From positions 3,421,001 to 3,485,000 of the forward strand of contig NC_010162.1 in assembly GCF_000067165.1 (NCBI RefSeq): a DNA stretch of 64,000 nucleotides. Direction: 5' to 3'. Source of the stretch: Sorangium cellulosum So ce56 (GTDB taxonomy: Bacteria > Myxococcota_A > Polyangia > Polyangiales > Polyangiaceae). Below, piece after piece: positions 17,427 to 26,278 of the stretch; the first letter of the stretch is position 1; every line of letters begins with the position of its first letter. The notes beneath the pieces were generated by a model, which was given only the letters and a program-made list of their open reading frames with translations, had not been told where the DNA came from and made no database searches. Made by a program: the position numbers and the translations under genes.

Positions 17427-19724
17427 TCAGTCCTCGTCGCCGGTCGAGATGATGGGGTGCCGGATGGTCCGGGGCGACTCGTCCAGATCCGGGACGCGGA
17501 TCGAGATGGGCCCGGGGCTGCGGATGGAGGGAGGAGGCGCGGACTCCGCGTCCTCGGGGCGGAGCGGGATCATCCTGCTGCTCGGCGCGGGCTCGTCGCT
17601 CGCGGTCGTCAGGACGGGCACGGCGCGCTGCTCGCCGAGGGCGTGCTTCTGCTCGAGGAAGCGCAGGACCGAGGGGCCGGTCGAGCGCTCCAGCGCGGAG
17701 CGCAGATCGCCGGGCAGCGTCGACTCGATGATCATCTTCACCCCGGTGCGGGGGTGCTCGATCTCGATGCGCACGAGGTGCACGAACGAGCGATCGAGCC
17801 CGTGCTTCTCCTCGAAGTACCGGTTCGTGGGCACGTGACCGTAGCGCTCGTCGCCGAGGATCGGGTGCCCGATCGCGGCGAGGTGCCGCCGGATCTGGTG
17901 CGTGCGCCCGCCGTCCGGGATGACGCGGAGGATCGAGTGGCCCGAGGCGACCGCGAGGCGGCGGTACCGCGTGCGCGCCGTGTACGTGCGCGTCCCTTCG
18001 CGGAGATCGCGGGTGATCGCGCCCTTGCCCGGCGTGACGCCCTTGGCCGCGGCGAGGTAGATGAGGCGCCCCGTCTTCGCGAGCGCCTCGCCCCAGCGCG
18101 CGGCCGCCTCCTCGCTCCGCGCGAGCATGACGAGGCCGCTCGTGCCCGGATCCAGCGGGTGAACGATGATGGGCGTCGTCGTGCTGCCCGGGATGCGGGC
18201 GCACCGGGCGAGCAGCGAGCCGAGGTACTCCGGCTGCGTTGCCACCGGCTCGTGGGGGCCCTTCTCGACGACCAGCACGCCGTCGTCGTCGTAGATGACC
18301 TTCGGCGCGGGCGGGGGCGTCCGGCGGAGGGCGGCGATCGTCTCGATCTCCTCCGTGAGCGGGATCATGTCGAGCGGCGTGAGCTCCGTCGACGAGTACC
18401 CGAGGCGGCAGAAGTGATCGAGGTCGCGCGCGAGCGTGTCGGGATCACACGAGACGTAGACGAGCAGCGGCGCGCCGAGGCGCGCGATCGCCTCGCGCGC
18501 CGTCGGGGAGACGCCGCGGCGCGGCGGGTTGACCACGATGCCGTCGAACTTCTCCGAGCTGTTGACGAGGGAGCCGACGATCTCCGCGACGTCGCCGGTG
18601 CGCACCTCCACGCGCTGGCTGAGGCCCTGGGCCTCGGCCGCGGCGCGGGCGTTCGCCGCCGCGGGCGCGAAGGACTCGACCATGAGGACCCGGTTGCCGC
18701 CCTGCGCGAGGGCGAGCGAGATCGCGCCCGAGCCGCCGTACAGATCGAGGATGCGCGGCGGCTCCTTGCGCCGGGAGGCGGGGCCGAGCGCGGCCTCTCC
18801 CTCGATGACGGGCCCGTCGTTCTCGAGCGACGCGATCTCGCGGAGCAGGAGGGCGTGCACGCGCGCGGCCTGCGCGCGGTGCGCCTGCACGAACGAGCCG
18901 AACGCGGCGATGTGGTAGGTCTGCCCGATCCGGTCCTCCGCGTGCGCGGTGCCGTCGAGCACGATCGTCTCGGGCCCGAGGATCTGCGGCGCCTCCGCGT
19001 CGTGGAAGTTCGCCGCGACGCCGATGACGCGCGGGAGCATCGGGCGGATGGCGCGGCCGGCCTCCCGCAGCTCGTCGCGGGTGCACGCGCGCTCGCGCTG
19101 CAGGACGAACGTGACAAGCACGAACGCCGGATTGTCCTCTGTCGCCCCCACCTCCGCGAAGAGCGGCGTCCCGGGCGCGAGGTGGACCTCGCGCAGATCG
19201 AGGGCGCGGAGCACGCCGCCCCTCGCCGGGTCGTACGGGAGGAGCAGCGGCCGGACCTCCGGCGGCGGCGAGGCGATCAGCTCGCGCAGCCGCGAGGTGA
19301 CCGCGGCGAGGGCCGGGGTGAGGACCCGGCAGCCCGGGATGTCGACGACCTCGTGATGTCCCGTGCGGCCGTACAGCCCGATCGCGCCGGAGGGGGCGAC
19401 GATGAGCTTCGCTCGACCGCGATAGCCGGTGATCGGATCGGCCGGGATGACCGAGCTCGTCTGGAGCAGCCCGAGCGATGGGTAGTGCGCGGCTGCGGAC
19501 ACGACCCGAGCACGCTTGGTGCCGAGCTGCTCCGCGTAGTCACCCGCGATGAGCGGACAGCCCGCGCACTCGACCGAGTGCGTGCACTCGATCAGCGTGT
19601 TCGGGATCTCGCCTGCCTTCAATGTGCGTCGCACGGGCCCGGACAAAACACCGCCGCCCGATCCCTCTGCGCTGGTGCTCTCGCCCAGCCCGTGCGGTCC
19701 TTCGATACCTGCGCCGGAAGCCAT
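17427..19724 (-). CDS. Fusion of RlmD/TrmA-like m5U methyltransferase and RluA-type pseudouridine synthase
   Basis: The 765-residue protein carries two RNA-modifying enzymes. Residues about 45-460 form a RumA/RlmD-like 23S rRNA uracil-5 methyltransferase: Fe-S cysteines C-x5-C-x2-C (CTHSVECAGC) plus a later Cys (IPGCRVL), SAM motif DLYGGSGAISLA, NPPRRG, and catalytic YVSCDPDTLARDL. Residues about 470-690 form an RluA-type synthase: HPLDPGTSG holds the catalytic Asp (the usual HRLD has Pro in place of Arg), with GRTHQIRRHL and IGHPILGDERYG intact. The last 75 residues are Pro/Ser-rich. The order of action is unknown. The N-terminal start is uncertain; no ribosome site is seen before 19724. Confidence 0.88.
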   Translation of the reverse strand: MASGAGIEGPHGLGESTSAEGSGGGVLSGPVRRTLKAGEIPNTLIECTHSVECAGCPLIAGDYAEQLGTKRARVVSAAAHYPSLGLLQTSSVIPADPITGYRGRAKLIVAPSGAIGLYGRTGHHEVVDIPGCRVLTPALAAVTSRLRELIASPPPEVRPLLLPYDPARGGVLRALDLREVHLAPGTPLFAEVGATEDNPAFVLVTFVLQRERACTRDELREAGRAIRPMLPRVIGVAANFHDAEAPQILGPETIVLDGTAHAEDRIGQTYHIAAFGSFVQAHRAQAARVHALLLREIASLENDGPVIEGEAALGPASRRKEPPRILDLYGGSGAISLALAQGGNRVLMVESFAPAAANARAAAEAQGLSQRVEVRTGDVAEIVGSLVNSSEKFDGIVVNPPRRGVSPTAREAIARLGAPLLVYVSCDPDTLARDLDHFCRLGYSSTELTPLDMIPLTEEIETIAALRRTPPPAPKVIYDDDGVLVVEKGPHEPVATQPEYLGSLLARCARIPGSTTTPIIVHPLDPGTSGLVMLARSEEAAARWGEALAKTGRLIYLAAAKGVTPGKGAITRDLREGTRTYTARTRYRRLAVASGHSILRVIPDGGRTHQIRRHLAAIGHPILGDERYGHVPTNRYFEEKHGLDRSFVHLVRIEIEHPRTGVKMIIESTLPGDLRSALERSTGPSVLRFLEQKHALGEQRAVPVLTTASDEPAPSSRMIPLRPEDAESAPPPSIRSPGPISIRVPDLDESPRTIRHPIISTGDED

Positions 19725-20065
19725 TCCGGGGGAGCTTACAGGGGCTCTCGGTCAGCGTCGAAGGTGTAAAGCGGAATCCGTCGAGCTTTTCGTCTGCGGC
19801 GCTCGGCGCGCCGGGGAGCGCTCTCGGATCCTGACGAGCTCCCGCGTTTTCGCCGGGGTCTGCGGTATCTGCCCGGACGGTGGGCGGTCCAGGCCCCGCT
19901 CGCTCCGTCGAGCCTGCCGCCAGGCAACGCAGGGGCCAATGTGGGCGATCCCTGGCGCTGTTCCTTACCTCGGGCCGCGCCGTTCGCGACATCCGCGGTC
20001 GTAGCGTCGCAGCGCCCGGTCCGTCCCGCGCGCCTCGCGGGGGGCGATGGTAGACTGAGCGCCTC
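19725..20065. other. Divergent intergenic region
   Basis: The 341 bp separate the divergent methyltransferase-pseudouridine synthase fusion gene and the TPR/barrel gene. Both promoters should lie here. I see no strong -35/-10 pair, repeat, RNA gene or convincing coding frame. Confidence 0.4.
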
Positions 20066-21703
20066 TTGCGTCTTCCGATCGCTTCTCTCTTCGGCCTCCT
20101 GGCTGTGCTGCTCGCCCCTCCGGTGTTCGCCGGACCCGGCGACAAGGAGGCGAACCAGGGCATGAACGCAGCCAGGGGCGGCTTCTGCAAGCGGGCGATC
20201 CCGCTGCTCGAGTCCGCCGAGAGCCAGCGGCATCGCCCGAGCTCGGCGGTTCCGCTCGCCGACTGCTACGTCAAGCAGGGCGAGCTGCTGAAGGCCAGCG
20301 ACATCTATCACAAGGTCGCGAGCGAGAAGAAGGCGCCCGGCTACAACGCGCGGGATGTCGCGGCCATCACATCGGCCAAGAAGAAGGCAGCTCAGCTGGA
20401 TGCGCGCATCCCGACGCTCGTCGTCACGCCGGCGGAGCCGTACGAGGGGCTGGTGGTCGAGATCGACGGGGAGGTGATCAGCGAGCCGTCGGCGCCGCAC
20501 CGGTTCGATCCGGGCGAGGTGCTGGTGATCGTCGCCAGGGCCGAGGGGCACGAGGAGACGTCGCAGAAGATCACGCTGAAGGAGAAGCAGCGGCGCGAGA
20601 TCAAGCTGCGCCTCAAGCCGAAGCCCGGGGGGAAGAAGCCGCCGGAGAAGCCGGTCGCGAAGAAGCCGCCGGAGAAGCCGCCGGAGAAGAAGCCACCGGA
20701 GAAGCCGGTCGCGAAGAAGCCGCCGGAGAAGAAGCCGCCGGAGAAGCCGATCGCGAAGAAGCCGCCGGGGAAGAGGCCGCCGGAGAAGCCGGTCGCGAAG
20801 AAGCCGCCGGAGAAGAAGCCGCCTCGCGCCGCCGAGAAGCCGGTCGCGAAGAAGCCGCCGGAGAAGAAGCCGCCTCGCGCCGCCGAGAAGCCGGCCGAGG
20901 ACACGCCGCGCGTCGCGACGGGCCCCGAGGAGAGGCCGAAGCCCGCCGTCGAGATGCCCGAGCCCACGCCGCCCAGCCCGCGCAGGCAGCGCGACGTGTG
21001 GCTCGGCGCCGGCTTCCAGGGCTTCTTCATCCCTCAGCTCATGTTCGGGCTCCTCGGGGAAGGGGGGCGGGACGTCCTCGTCCCCGGCGGCGACATCTCG
21101 CTGTCCACGCGGCTCGGGCGGCGGTTCGATCTCGTCTTCTCGGTCGCCTACGCGCGCTTCTGGATGGACGAGACGCCGTTCAAGCCGAAGGGACACCCGG
21201 ACACCGACTACGAGATCGTCGAGAGCGATCTCCAGGCGCTCCAGGCGGGGGTCCGCCTGGTCTGGAACATCCCGCTCGATCGGGACGAGCTGTTCGCCTT
21301 CCGCGTCGGCGCCGGCCTTGGCGTGGGCTGGACGTTCATGGGCGACCTCTACCGGACCCAGGCATATCCCGGCGACGCGGTGCCCGGCGACCCGGGCTCC
21401 TTCGTGCCGGGGGACCCGTACCGGTACGTGAAATGCCGCGGGCCCAACAACCCGGTCGGGAGCTTCCGGTACTGTAACCAGCTCGACTACGACGCGGATC
21501 ACTACCCCGGCTATGTCGAGCCGAGCTGGTTCACCCGTCCCAAGGGGCGGCCTCAAGGCCTGCGTCCGCTCGTCTATCCGTGGCTCGTCCTGCCCGAGAT
21601 CGGGCTCGCGCTTCGCCCGTGGGACCGCGTCGCGTTCGACCTCCGGGTCGGCGCCTCCGTGACGGGCCTGCTCGGAGGGCTCGGCATCCGCTTCGCCCTG
21701 TGA
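20066..21703 (+). CDS. Envelope protein: TPR-like domain, PEGA-like domain, Lys-Pro repeat linker, C-terminal barrel-like domain
   Basis: 545 residues. A signal peptide (about 1-22) precedes TPR-like helices (about 25-110), a PEGA-like beta domain (IPTLVVTPAEPYEGLVVEIDG), a long Lys/Pro/Glu linker built from KKPPEKP repeats (about 190-280), and a C-terminal Gly/aromatic-rich region (about 310-545) that ends GLLGGLGIRFAL, like an outer-membrane barrel. The linker resembles the rigid Pro-Lys region of TonB and could span the periplasm. Substrate unknown. The start is TTG at 20066, chosen since it is directly followed by the signal peptide; no strong ribosome site is visible. Confidence 0.72.
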   Translation: MRLPIASLFGLLAVLLAPPVFAGPGDKEANQGMNAARGGFCKRAIPLLESAESQRHRPSSAVPLADCYVKQGELLKASDIYHKVASEKKAPGYNARDVAAITSAKKKAAQLDARIPTLVVTPAEPYEGLVVEIDGEVISEPSAPHRFDPGEVLVIVARAEGHEETSQKITLKEKQRREIKLRLKPKPGGKKPPEKPVAKKPPEKPPEKKPPEKPVAKKPPEKKPPEKPIAKKPPGKRPPEKPVAKKPPEKKPPRAAEKPVAKKPPEKKPPRAAEKPAEDTPRVATGPEERPKPAVEMPEPTPPSPRRQRDVWLGAGFQGFFIPQLMFGLLGEGGRDVLVPGGDISLSTRLGRRFDLVFSVAYARFWMDETPFKPKGHPDTDYEIVESDLQALQAGVRLVWNIPLDRDELFAFRVGAGLGVGWTFMGDLYRTQAYPGDAVPGDPGSFVPGDPYRYVKCRGPNNPVGSFRYCNQLDYDADHYPGYVEPSWFTRPKGRPQGLRPLVYPWLVLPEIGLALRPWDRVAFDLRVGASVTGLLGGLGIRFAL

Positions 21704-21730
21704 GGCGCCTCGCCCCGCGGGCCGCGCGGC

Positions 21731-22069
21731 TCAGCGAGCGAGCTTCACGGCGCGGCCGAGCTTCCGGGACAGCACGGCCTCGAGCGTGCTCCAGAGCTCT
21801 TCGCCCGACTTCTGGGCCACCCAGCGGTCCTCGGACGGCCGGTAGTCGAAGTGCCACGCGGCCCGCTCGGCGGCCATCCAGATCTGCCGCGCCGCGCGGT
21901 GGCTGTTGACGACGTACTTGATGCCGTCCTCGAACTCCAGGGTGAGGATGCCGCTCTGCAGGTCGGCCTCGACGCCGTCGGGGATCTCGTTGATCGCTCG
22001 ATCCAGCGCGCGCAGCGACCGATCGGCCACGTCGTCGAACTCTCGCTCCGATAGGGGCTCTCCGCTCAT
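21731..22069 (-). CDS. cyaY: Frataxin-like iron donor protein CyaY
   Basis: The 112-residue size and sequence fit CyaY: an acidic first helix (LSEREFDDVADRSLRALDRAINEI) followed by strands with DLQSGILTLEFEDGIKYVVNSHRAARQIWMA and a C-terminal helix. Frataxins bind iron and modulate Fe-S cluster assembly by IscS. It is convergent with the TPR/barrel gene (27 bp apart). No isc or suf genes are near, so it is an orphan here. The two enzymes that follow on the same strand belong to phosphonate catabolism. Confidence 0.88.
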   Translation of the reverse strand: MSGEPLSEREFDDVADRSLRALDRAINEIPDGVEADLQSGILTLEFEDGIKYVVNSHRAARQIWMAAERAAWHFDYRPSEDRWVAQKSGEELWSTLEAVLSRKLGRAVKLAR

Positions 22070-22126
22070 GCCGATCCGCTTACAACGGCGCGCGCCGAGG
22101 CGGTACGGGGAAGCGCCGGCGCCCCC

Positions 22127-23575
22127 TCACTCCCAGGGGACCGTGTAGAGCTTCACGTTGGTCATCGCCTTCATCGCCTCGACGACGCCCTCCTTGATCC
22201 CGATGCCGCTGTCCTTGATCCCCCCGAACGGCGACAGCTCGGACCGGTACCCCGGCACCTCGCGCACGTTCACCGTGCCGCAGCGGAGCTCCCGCACGAG
22301 CCTGTGGACGCGCCCCAGGTCGTTCGTGCAGACGCCGGCGGAGAGGCCGTAGCTCGTCCCGTTCGCCACCGCGATCGCCTCGTCGATGTCCCTCACCCGC
22401 AGGATGGGCGCGTGCGGGCCGAAGGTCTCGCGCTGCACGGAGGGGGCGTCCCGCGGGACGTGATCCATCACGGTGGGGCCGTACAGGGCCCCGCGGCGCT
22501 CGTTCCCGAACAGCAGCCGGGCGCCGCGCGCGAGCGTGTCCTCGGCCGCCGCCTCGAGCTGCCGCGCCGCGGCCTCGGAGATCACCGTCCCCATGTCGGT
22601 CGCCGGATCGAGCGGATCGCCCACCTTGATCTGCGCCGACGCGGCGGCGAGGCGGCCGGCGAGCTCGTCGGCGACGCGCTCGCTCACGATGAGCCGCTTC
22701 ACCGCCGTGCAGCGCTGCCCCGAGTTCCTGTAACAGCCGTACGCCGCGAGCCGCACGGCCTCGTCGAGATCCGCGTCGTCGAGCACGATGAGCGGGTCGT
22801 TGCCGCCGAGCTCGAGCACCGCGCGCCGGTAGCCGAGCAGGCTGGCGATGCGCTTGCCGATCTCGACCCCGCCGGTGAAGCTCACGAGCTCCACGGCGGG
22901 GTGGGTCACGAGCGCGCGCCCGATCTCCGCCGGATCGCCGGTCACGACGCTGAGCATGCCCGGCGGCAGCCCCGACTCGTGCAGCACCGACGCGAGGTAG
23001 ATCGCGGAGAGGGGCGTCTTCTCCGACGGCTTGAGCACCATGGAGCTGCCGCTCGCGACGCTCGGCGCGACCTTGTGGGCGACCTGGTTGAGCGGGTGGT
23101 TGAACGGGGTGATCGCCGTCACCAGGCGGAGCGGCTCGCGCAGCGTGTACCCCCGCCGGGGCTTGCCGTTCGCCGAGATGTCGAACGCGAGGCACTGGCC
23201 GTCGTCGCGGAGCGCCTCGTACGCGGAGAAGCGGAGCACGTCGAGCGCGCGCCGCACCTCATAGGCCGTGTCCTTGAGGCAGAGCCCGCTCTCCCACGTG
23301 ATGAGCCGCGCCACCGCCCCCGCCTGCGCCTCGATGTGCGCCGCGGCGCGGAGCAGGATCTCGCTGCGCTCGTGGCGAGAGAGCCGCGGCGGGCCGGAGG
23401 ACACGCTCGCGAGCGCCTCCAGCACCGTCCCCTCGTCGAGCCTCGGCACGCTGCCGATCACCTCGCCCGTGAACGGGTAGCGTACGAGGATGACCTCGTC
23501 CCGGCTCACCGGTCTTCCCCCGATCAAGCACGGAAAATGGAACGCTGGTCGATCGATTGAGAGCATCGAGCCCAT
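22127..23575 (-). CDS. phnY: Phosphonoacetaldehyde dehydrogenase
   Basis: 482-residue NAD(P)-dependent aldehyde dehydrogenase with the Rossmann-domain motif ITPFNHPLNQVAHKV, the base Glu in AVLELGGNDP, the nucleophile Cys in NSGQRCTAVKR, and the C-terminal motif SPFGGIKDSG. Together with the phosphonoacetate hydrolase gene 34 nt upstream on the same strand, it points to oxidation of phosphonoacetaldehyde to phosphonoacetate. The ATG at 23575 has GGGGGGA upstream. The transaminase PhnW that would feed this pathway from 2-aminoethylphosphonate is not in the window. As a single gene it could only be called an aldehyde dehydrogenase; context makes the assignment. Confidence 0.85.
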   Translation of the reverse strand: MGSMLSIDRPAFHFPCLIGGRPVSRDEVILVRYPFTGEVIGSVPRLDEGTVLEALASVSSGPPRLSRHERSEILLRAAAHIEAQAGAVARLITWESGLCLKDTAYEVRRALDVLRFSAYEALRDDGQCLAFDISANGKPRRGYTLREPLRLVTAITPFNHPLNQVAHKVAPSVASGSSMVLKPSEKTPLSAIYLASVLHESGLPPGMLSVVTGDPAEIGRALVTHPAVELVSFTGGVEIGKRIASLLGYRRAVLELGGNDPLIVLDDADLDEAVRLAAYGCYRNSGQRCTAVKRLIVSERVADELAGRLAAASAQIKVGDPLDPATDMGTVISEAAARQLEAAAEDTLARGARLLFGNERRGALYGPTVMDHVPRDAPSVQRETFGPHAPILRVRDIDEAIAVANGTSYGLSAGVCTNDLGRVHRLVRELRCGTVNVREVPGYRSELSPFGGIKDSGIGIKEGVVEAMKAMTNVKLYTVPWE

Positions 23576-23609
23576 CCCTGTCCCCCCTTCAGGCGCTCGA
23601 TCGTCGGCG

Positions 23610-24905
23610 CTAGGCCATGGCGGTCGAGAGTCGGTTGAGCACCAGATCGAAGACGTCCGCGTTCGACAGCGCGCTCGGCCGGCCGCGCGCGGCGTCCGCG
23701 TCCGCCTCGGCCGCTTCCGCGCCGAGGAGCCACGCGCGCTCTCCGGGCCGGAGCGGGTGGCTCGCGAGGATCGGCACCTCCGCCTCGTGCAGGCCGCCGT
23801 GGGACCTGAGCCCGCGCTGCACGGCGGAGAGGTCGTGGTAGGCCGCGCTCTTGCCGAGCACCGTGCTCCGATCGCCGAGGATCACGAGGTCGCCGATCCG
23901 ATCCGGCGGCAGCGCGAAGCGCCTCGCGGCCTCCTCCCGGGCAAGGACGAGCTCGACGCCCGGGAGCCGCCCGAGGACCTGCGCGGCGCGCGCGCTGTCG
24001 TCCGGCGCGCCGAGGTACACGGTCGCGTACGACCCGAGCGCGCCGTGGTGCACGACGTACGGGTCGGTGATCGGCAGGAGCACGCGGAAGCCCGAGAGGC
24101 CGGCCTCGCGCAGCGCGTCGTCCAGGTAGCGCACGTTCGGCGAGCCGTCCTGCGCCGTCTTGTCGTTCATGCCGTGATCCGCGGTGATGCCGCAGACGAA
24201 GCCGGCGTCGAGGTACTCGCCGAAGAGGGCGTCGAACCGGGCGTAGAACCGATCGGACATCGGCCCGCGCGGCGGCTCCTTGTGCTGCACGTAGTCGGTC
24301 AGCGACACGTAGAGCAGCGTGGCCGAGAGCCGCTCGTGCAGCGCGAGGCCCATCTCCATGGCGTAGTGGGAGATGTCCCAGTCGTAGATCGACGGGTTCT
24401 CGCGGCCGACCGCGGCGGTGATCGAGCCGATCCCGTGCTCCGGGATGGCCTGCTCGTGCGCCTTCTCCGCCGACAGCGAGATCGGGCGAGGGCCCCCCTC
24501 GCGGCAGGCGCCGAGGAGCGCGCGGAGCTTGTCCTTGGCCGTGACGCAGAGGGTCCTGACGCCCGCCTGCTCCATCTTCTCGAAGAGCGTCGGGACGCGC
24601 AAGAAGCGTGGATCGTTCATCGGCACCTCCTCCCCCGTGGCGGCGTCGAGGTAGTAGTTGCCCGAGATGCCGTGCACGCGCGCCGGCTGGCCGGTCACGA
24701 TGGACACGTTGTTCGGGTTCGTGAAGCTCGGGATCTGGCCTCGGCCGCGCACGTACAGGCCGCCGGCGGCGAGCGTGCCCGCGAGCCGCGGCATCAGCCC
24801 GTCCGCGAGCGCCTGGTCGAGGTACTCCGGCCCGCACCCGTCGACGCAGAACACCACCGTCTTTCGCGCGGGCAGCGCATAGCGCCGGTCGCCGAGTTCG
24901 ATCAT
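23610..24905 (-). CDS. phnA: Phosphonoacetate hydrolase
   Basis: 431-residue alkaline-phosphatase-superfamily enzyme that cleaves the C-P bond of phosphonoacetate to acetate and phosphate. Visible are the metal Asp in VVFCVDGCGPEYL, the nucleophile Thr in IPSFTNPNNVSIVTGQ, and metal ligands in LTDYVQHK, ITADHGMNDK and the late His in ILASHPL. Homologues are phosphonoacetate hydrolases that partner phnY in marine and soil bacteria. The ATG at 24905 is chosen; a GTG 15 nt earlier is possible and neither has a strong ribosome site. It is the first gene of the phnA-phnY pair. Confidence 0.9.
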   Translation of the reverse strand: MIELGDRRYALPARKTVVFCVDGCGPEYLDQALADGLMPRLAGTLAAGGLYVRGRGQIPSFTNPNNVSIVTGQPARVHGISGNYYLDAATGEEVPMNDPRFLRVPTLFEKMEQAGVRTLCVTAKDKLRALLGACREGGPRPISLSAEKAHEQAIPEHGIGSITAAVGRENPSIYDWDISHYAMEMGLALHERLSATLLYVSLTDYVQHKEPPRGPMSDRFYARFDALFGEYLDAGFVCGITADHGMNDKTAQDGSPNVRYLDDALREAGLSGFRVLLPITDPYVVHHGALGSYATVYLGAPDDSARAAQVLGRLPGVELVLAREEAARRFALPPDRIGDLVILGDRSTVLGKSAAYHDLSAVQRGLRSHGGLHEAEVPILASHPLRPGERAWLLGAEAAEADADAARGRPSALSNADVFDLVLNRLSTAMA

Positions 24906-25005
24906 GCCGAACGCTGACACGCAGCGCGCGGGCCGAGAAGGGCCGTCGCCGCGCCGCCACGGGCGCTCCTCCGCCTCGAACGGCGGGCAGGGGAGCGGCG
25001 GTGCG

Positions 25006-25287
25006 TCAGTAGCCCGGCCAGGGATCGGCCGGCTTCGGAGGCGCCGGGACCGGCCGCTTGAAGCACATCACGCCGGCGTCGAGCGCCACGAGCTCCCAGC
25101 CGCCCTCGCCCCGCGCCTTCGCGATGGCGCGCGCTTCGTCCACGCCGTGCGCCTGCTCGCAGTCCTGCTCCCACCGCGGCGCGGGGACGCTCGGCGTGAG
25201 CCCCTGGGCGCGCACTCGCCCCGCCGCGAGCGCGACGGCCGCGCCCAGCACCAGACCGCCCAGCACGAGCACGACCCTCTTATCCAT
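25006..25287 (-). CDS. Small exported protein with DUF4177-like C-terminus
   Basis: 93 residues: a hydrophobic N-terminal segment (VVLVLGGLVLGAAVALAAG), then a short mature part with GGWELVALDAGVMCFKRP, which resembles DUF4177-type proteins, and a Pro-rich tail. It is likely exported and anchored or cleaved. The start MDKRVVL is chosen because it places the signal at the N-terminus. It lies between phnA and tRNA-Arg and has no clear link with either. Confidence 0.6.
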   Translation of the reverse strand: MDKRVVLVLGGLVLGAAVALAAGRVRAQGLTPSVPAPRWEQDCEQAHGVDEARAIAKARGEGGWELVALDAGVMCFKRPVPAPPKPADPWPGY

Positions 25288-25351
25288 GGCGTCAGGGACA
25301 TGGTGGTCCGCGCTGGGCAGGACCGTCAAGCGACGCACCGAGGACGTTCGG

Positions 25352-25425
25352 CACGCCCGGCAGGATTCGAACCTGCGACCCGCGGCTTAGAAGGCCGCTG
25401 CTCTATCCAGCTGAGCTACGGGCGC
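25352..25425 (-). tRNA. tRNA-Arg (anticodon UCU)
   Basis: On the minus strand: acceptor GCGCCCG with CGGGCGT (first pair G-U), D arm GCTC..GAGC, anticodon arm GCGGC-CTTCTAA-GCCGC giving anticodon UCU (reads AGA), and T arm GCAGG-TTCGAAT-CCTGC. The discriminator is G and CCA is not encoded (the DNA reads CCG). A normal 74-nt tRNA, unlike the tRNA-like RNA at 2478-2615. Confidence 0.95.
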
Positions 25426-25537
25426 TTGGACGACAAGCGCATCTCTCGTACTGCATCGCGGACGCGGAATCGAGCGTTACAAGCGTTACGAGCGTCGCCA
25501 GCGCCGTGGGCGCGGGGAGCGCCCCGGCGACGTCCGC

Positions 25538-26278
25538 TCAGGTCGACGCGGCCAGGCGGCGGACCTGCTCGCCGGTCCGGCCGTAACGCCGCTGTCGTCG
25601 GCTGTAGGTCGCGACCGCCTCCTCGAAGGTCTCCTCGGTGAAATCAGGCCAGAGCGTGTCGGTGAAGAACAGCTCCGCGTACGCGGCCTCGAAGAGCAGG
25701 AAGTCGCTGAGGCGCTTCTCTCCGCCGGTGCGGATGATGAGATCGGGATCCGGCATCGAGCTGGTCGTCAGGAAGTTCCGGAGCGACTTCTCGTTGATCT
25801 CCTCCGGGATGACCAGCCCGGCCCGCGCGCGGACCGCGAGCGCGCGCATGGCGTTCGCCATGTCGCGGCGACCGCCGTAGCTCAGCGCGAGCGCCAGGGT
25901 CATCTCGGTTCCCCCGGCGGTGTCCTCCACGAGCTTCTCCATCGCGCGCCGCGTCGGCGTCGGGATGTCCTCGAGATCGCCGACCACCTGGACCGCGATC
26001 CCTCGACGGATCAGCTCGTCGTGCTCCCCCTCGGCGAACTCCTGGCAGATGCGCATCAGCGCGTCGATCTCGTCCTTGGGCCTCGACCAGTTCGCCACGC
26101 TGAACGCGTAGAGCGTGAGGTACGGGATGCCGCGATCGCGGCAGGCGCGCACCGAGAGGCGCACGGCCTTCGCCCCGTGCTGGTGCCCCGCCATGCGGGG
26201 GAGCCCCCGCGCCGCCGCCCAGCGGCCATTGCCATCGAGGATGATCGCGACGTGCTTGGGGAGATTGCTGGACGTCAT
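25538..26278 (-). CDS. uppS: Isoprenyl transferase (undecaprenyl diphosphate synthase)
   Basis: 246 residues. cis-Prenyltransferase that extends farnesyl-PP with isopentenyl-PP to the lipid carrier for peptidoglycan. The catalytic Asp is in ILDGNGRWAAARGLP; other family motifs are YAFSVANWSRP, LSYGGRRD and DLIIRTGGEKRLSDFLLFEAAYAEL. ATG at 26278 is preceded by AGGAAAG. It differs slightly from common UppS (HQHGA for HRxGA, LSYGGR for NYGGR), so chain length could vary, but the enzyme class is clear. It does not sit beside cdsA or dxr as in many genomes. A CA/CG alternating tract lies upstream. Confidence 0.92.
   Translation of the reverse strand: MTSSNLPKHVAIILDGNGRWAAARGLPRMAGHQHGAKAVRLSVRACRDRGIPYLTLYAFSVANWSRPKDEIDALMRICQEFAEGEHDELIRRGIAVQVVGDLEDIPTPTRRAMEKLVEDTAGGTEMTLALALSYGGRRDMANAMRALAVRARAGLVIPEEINEKSLRNFLTTSSMPDPDLIIRTGGEKRLSDFLLFEAAYAELFFTDTLWPDFTEETFEEAVATYSRRQRRYGRTGEQVRRLAAST

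Noticed and set aside
12456..19769. A 2437-codon open frame on the plus strand
   Set aside because: It runs antisense through several genes with clear motifs (lipB, HD-GYP, RNA-modification fusion). It is Arg/Ala/Gly-rich with no domain and is a by-product of GC-rich third positions.
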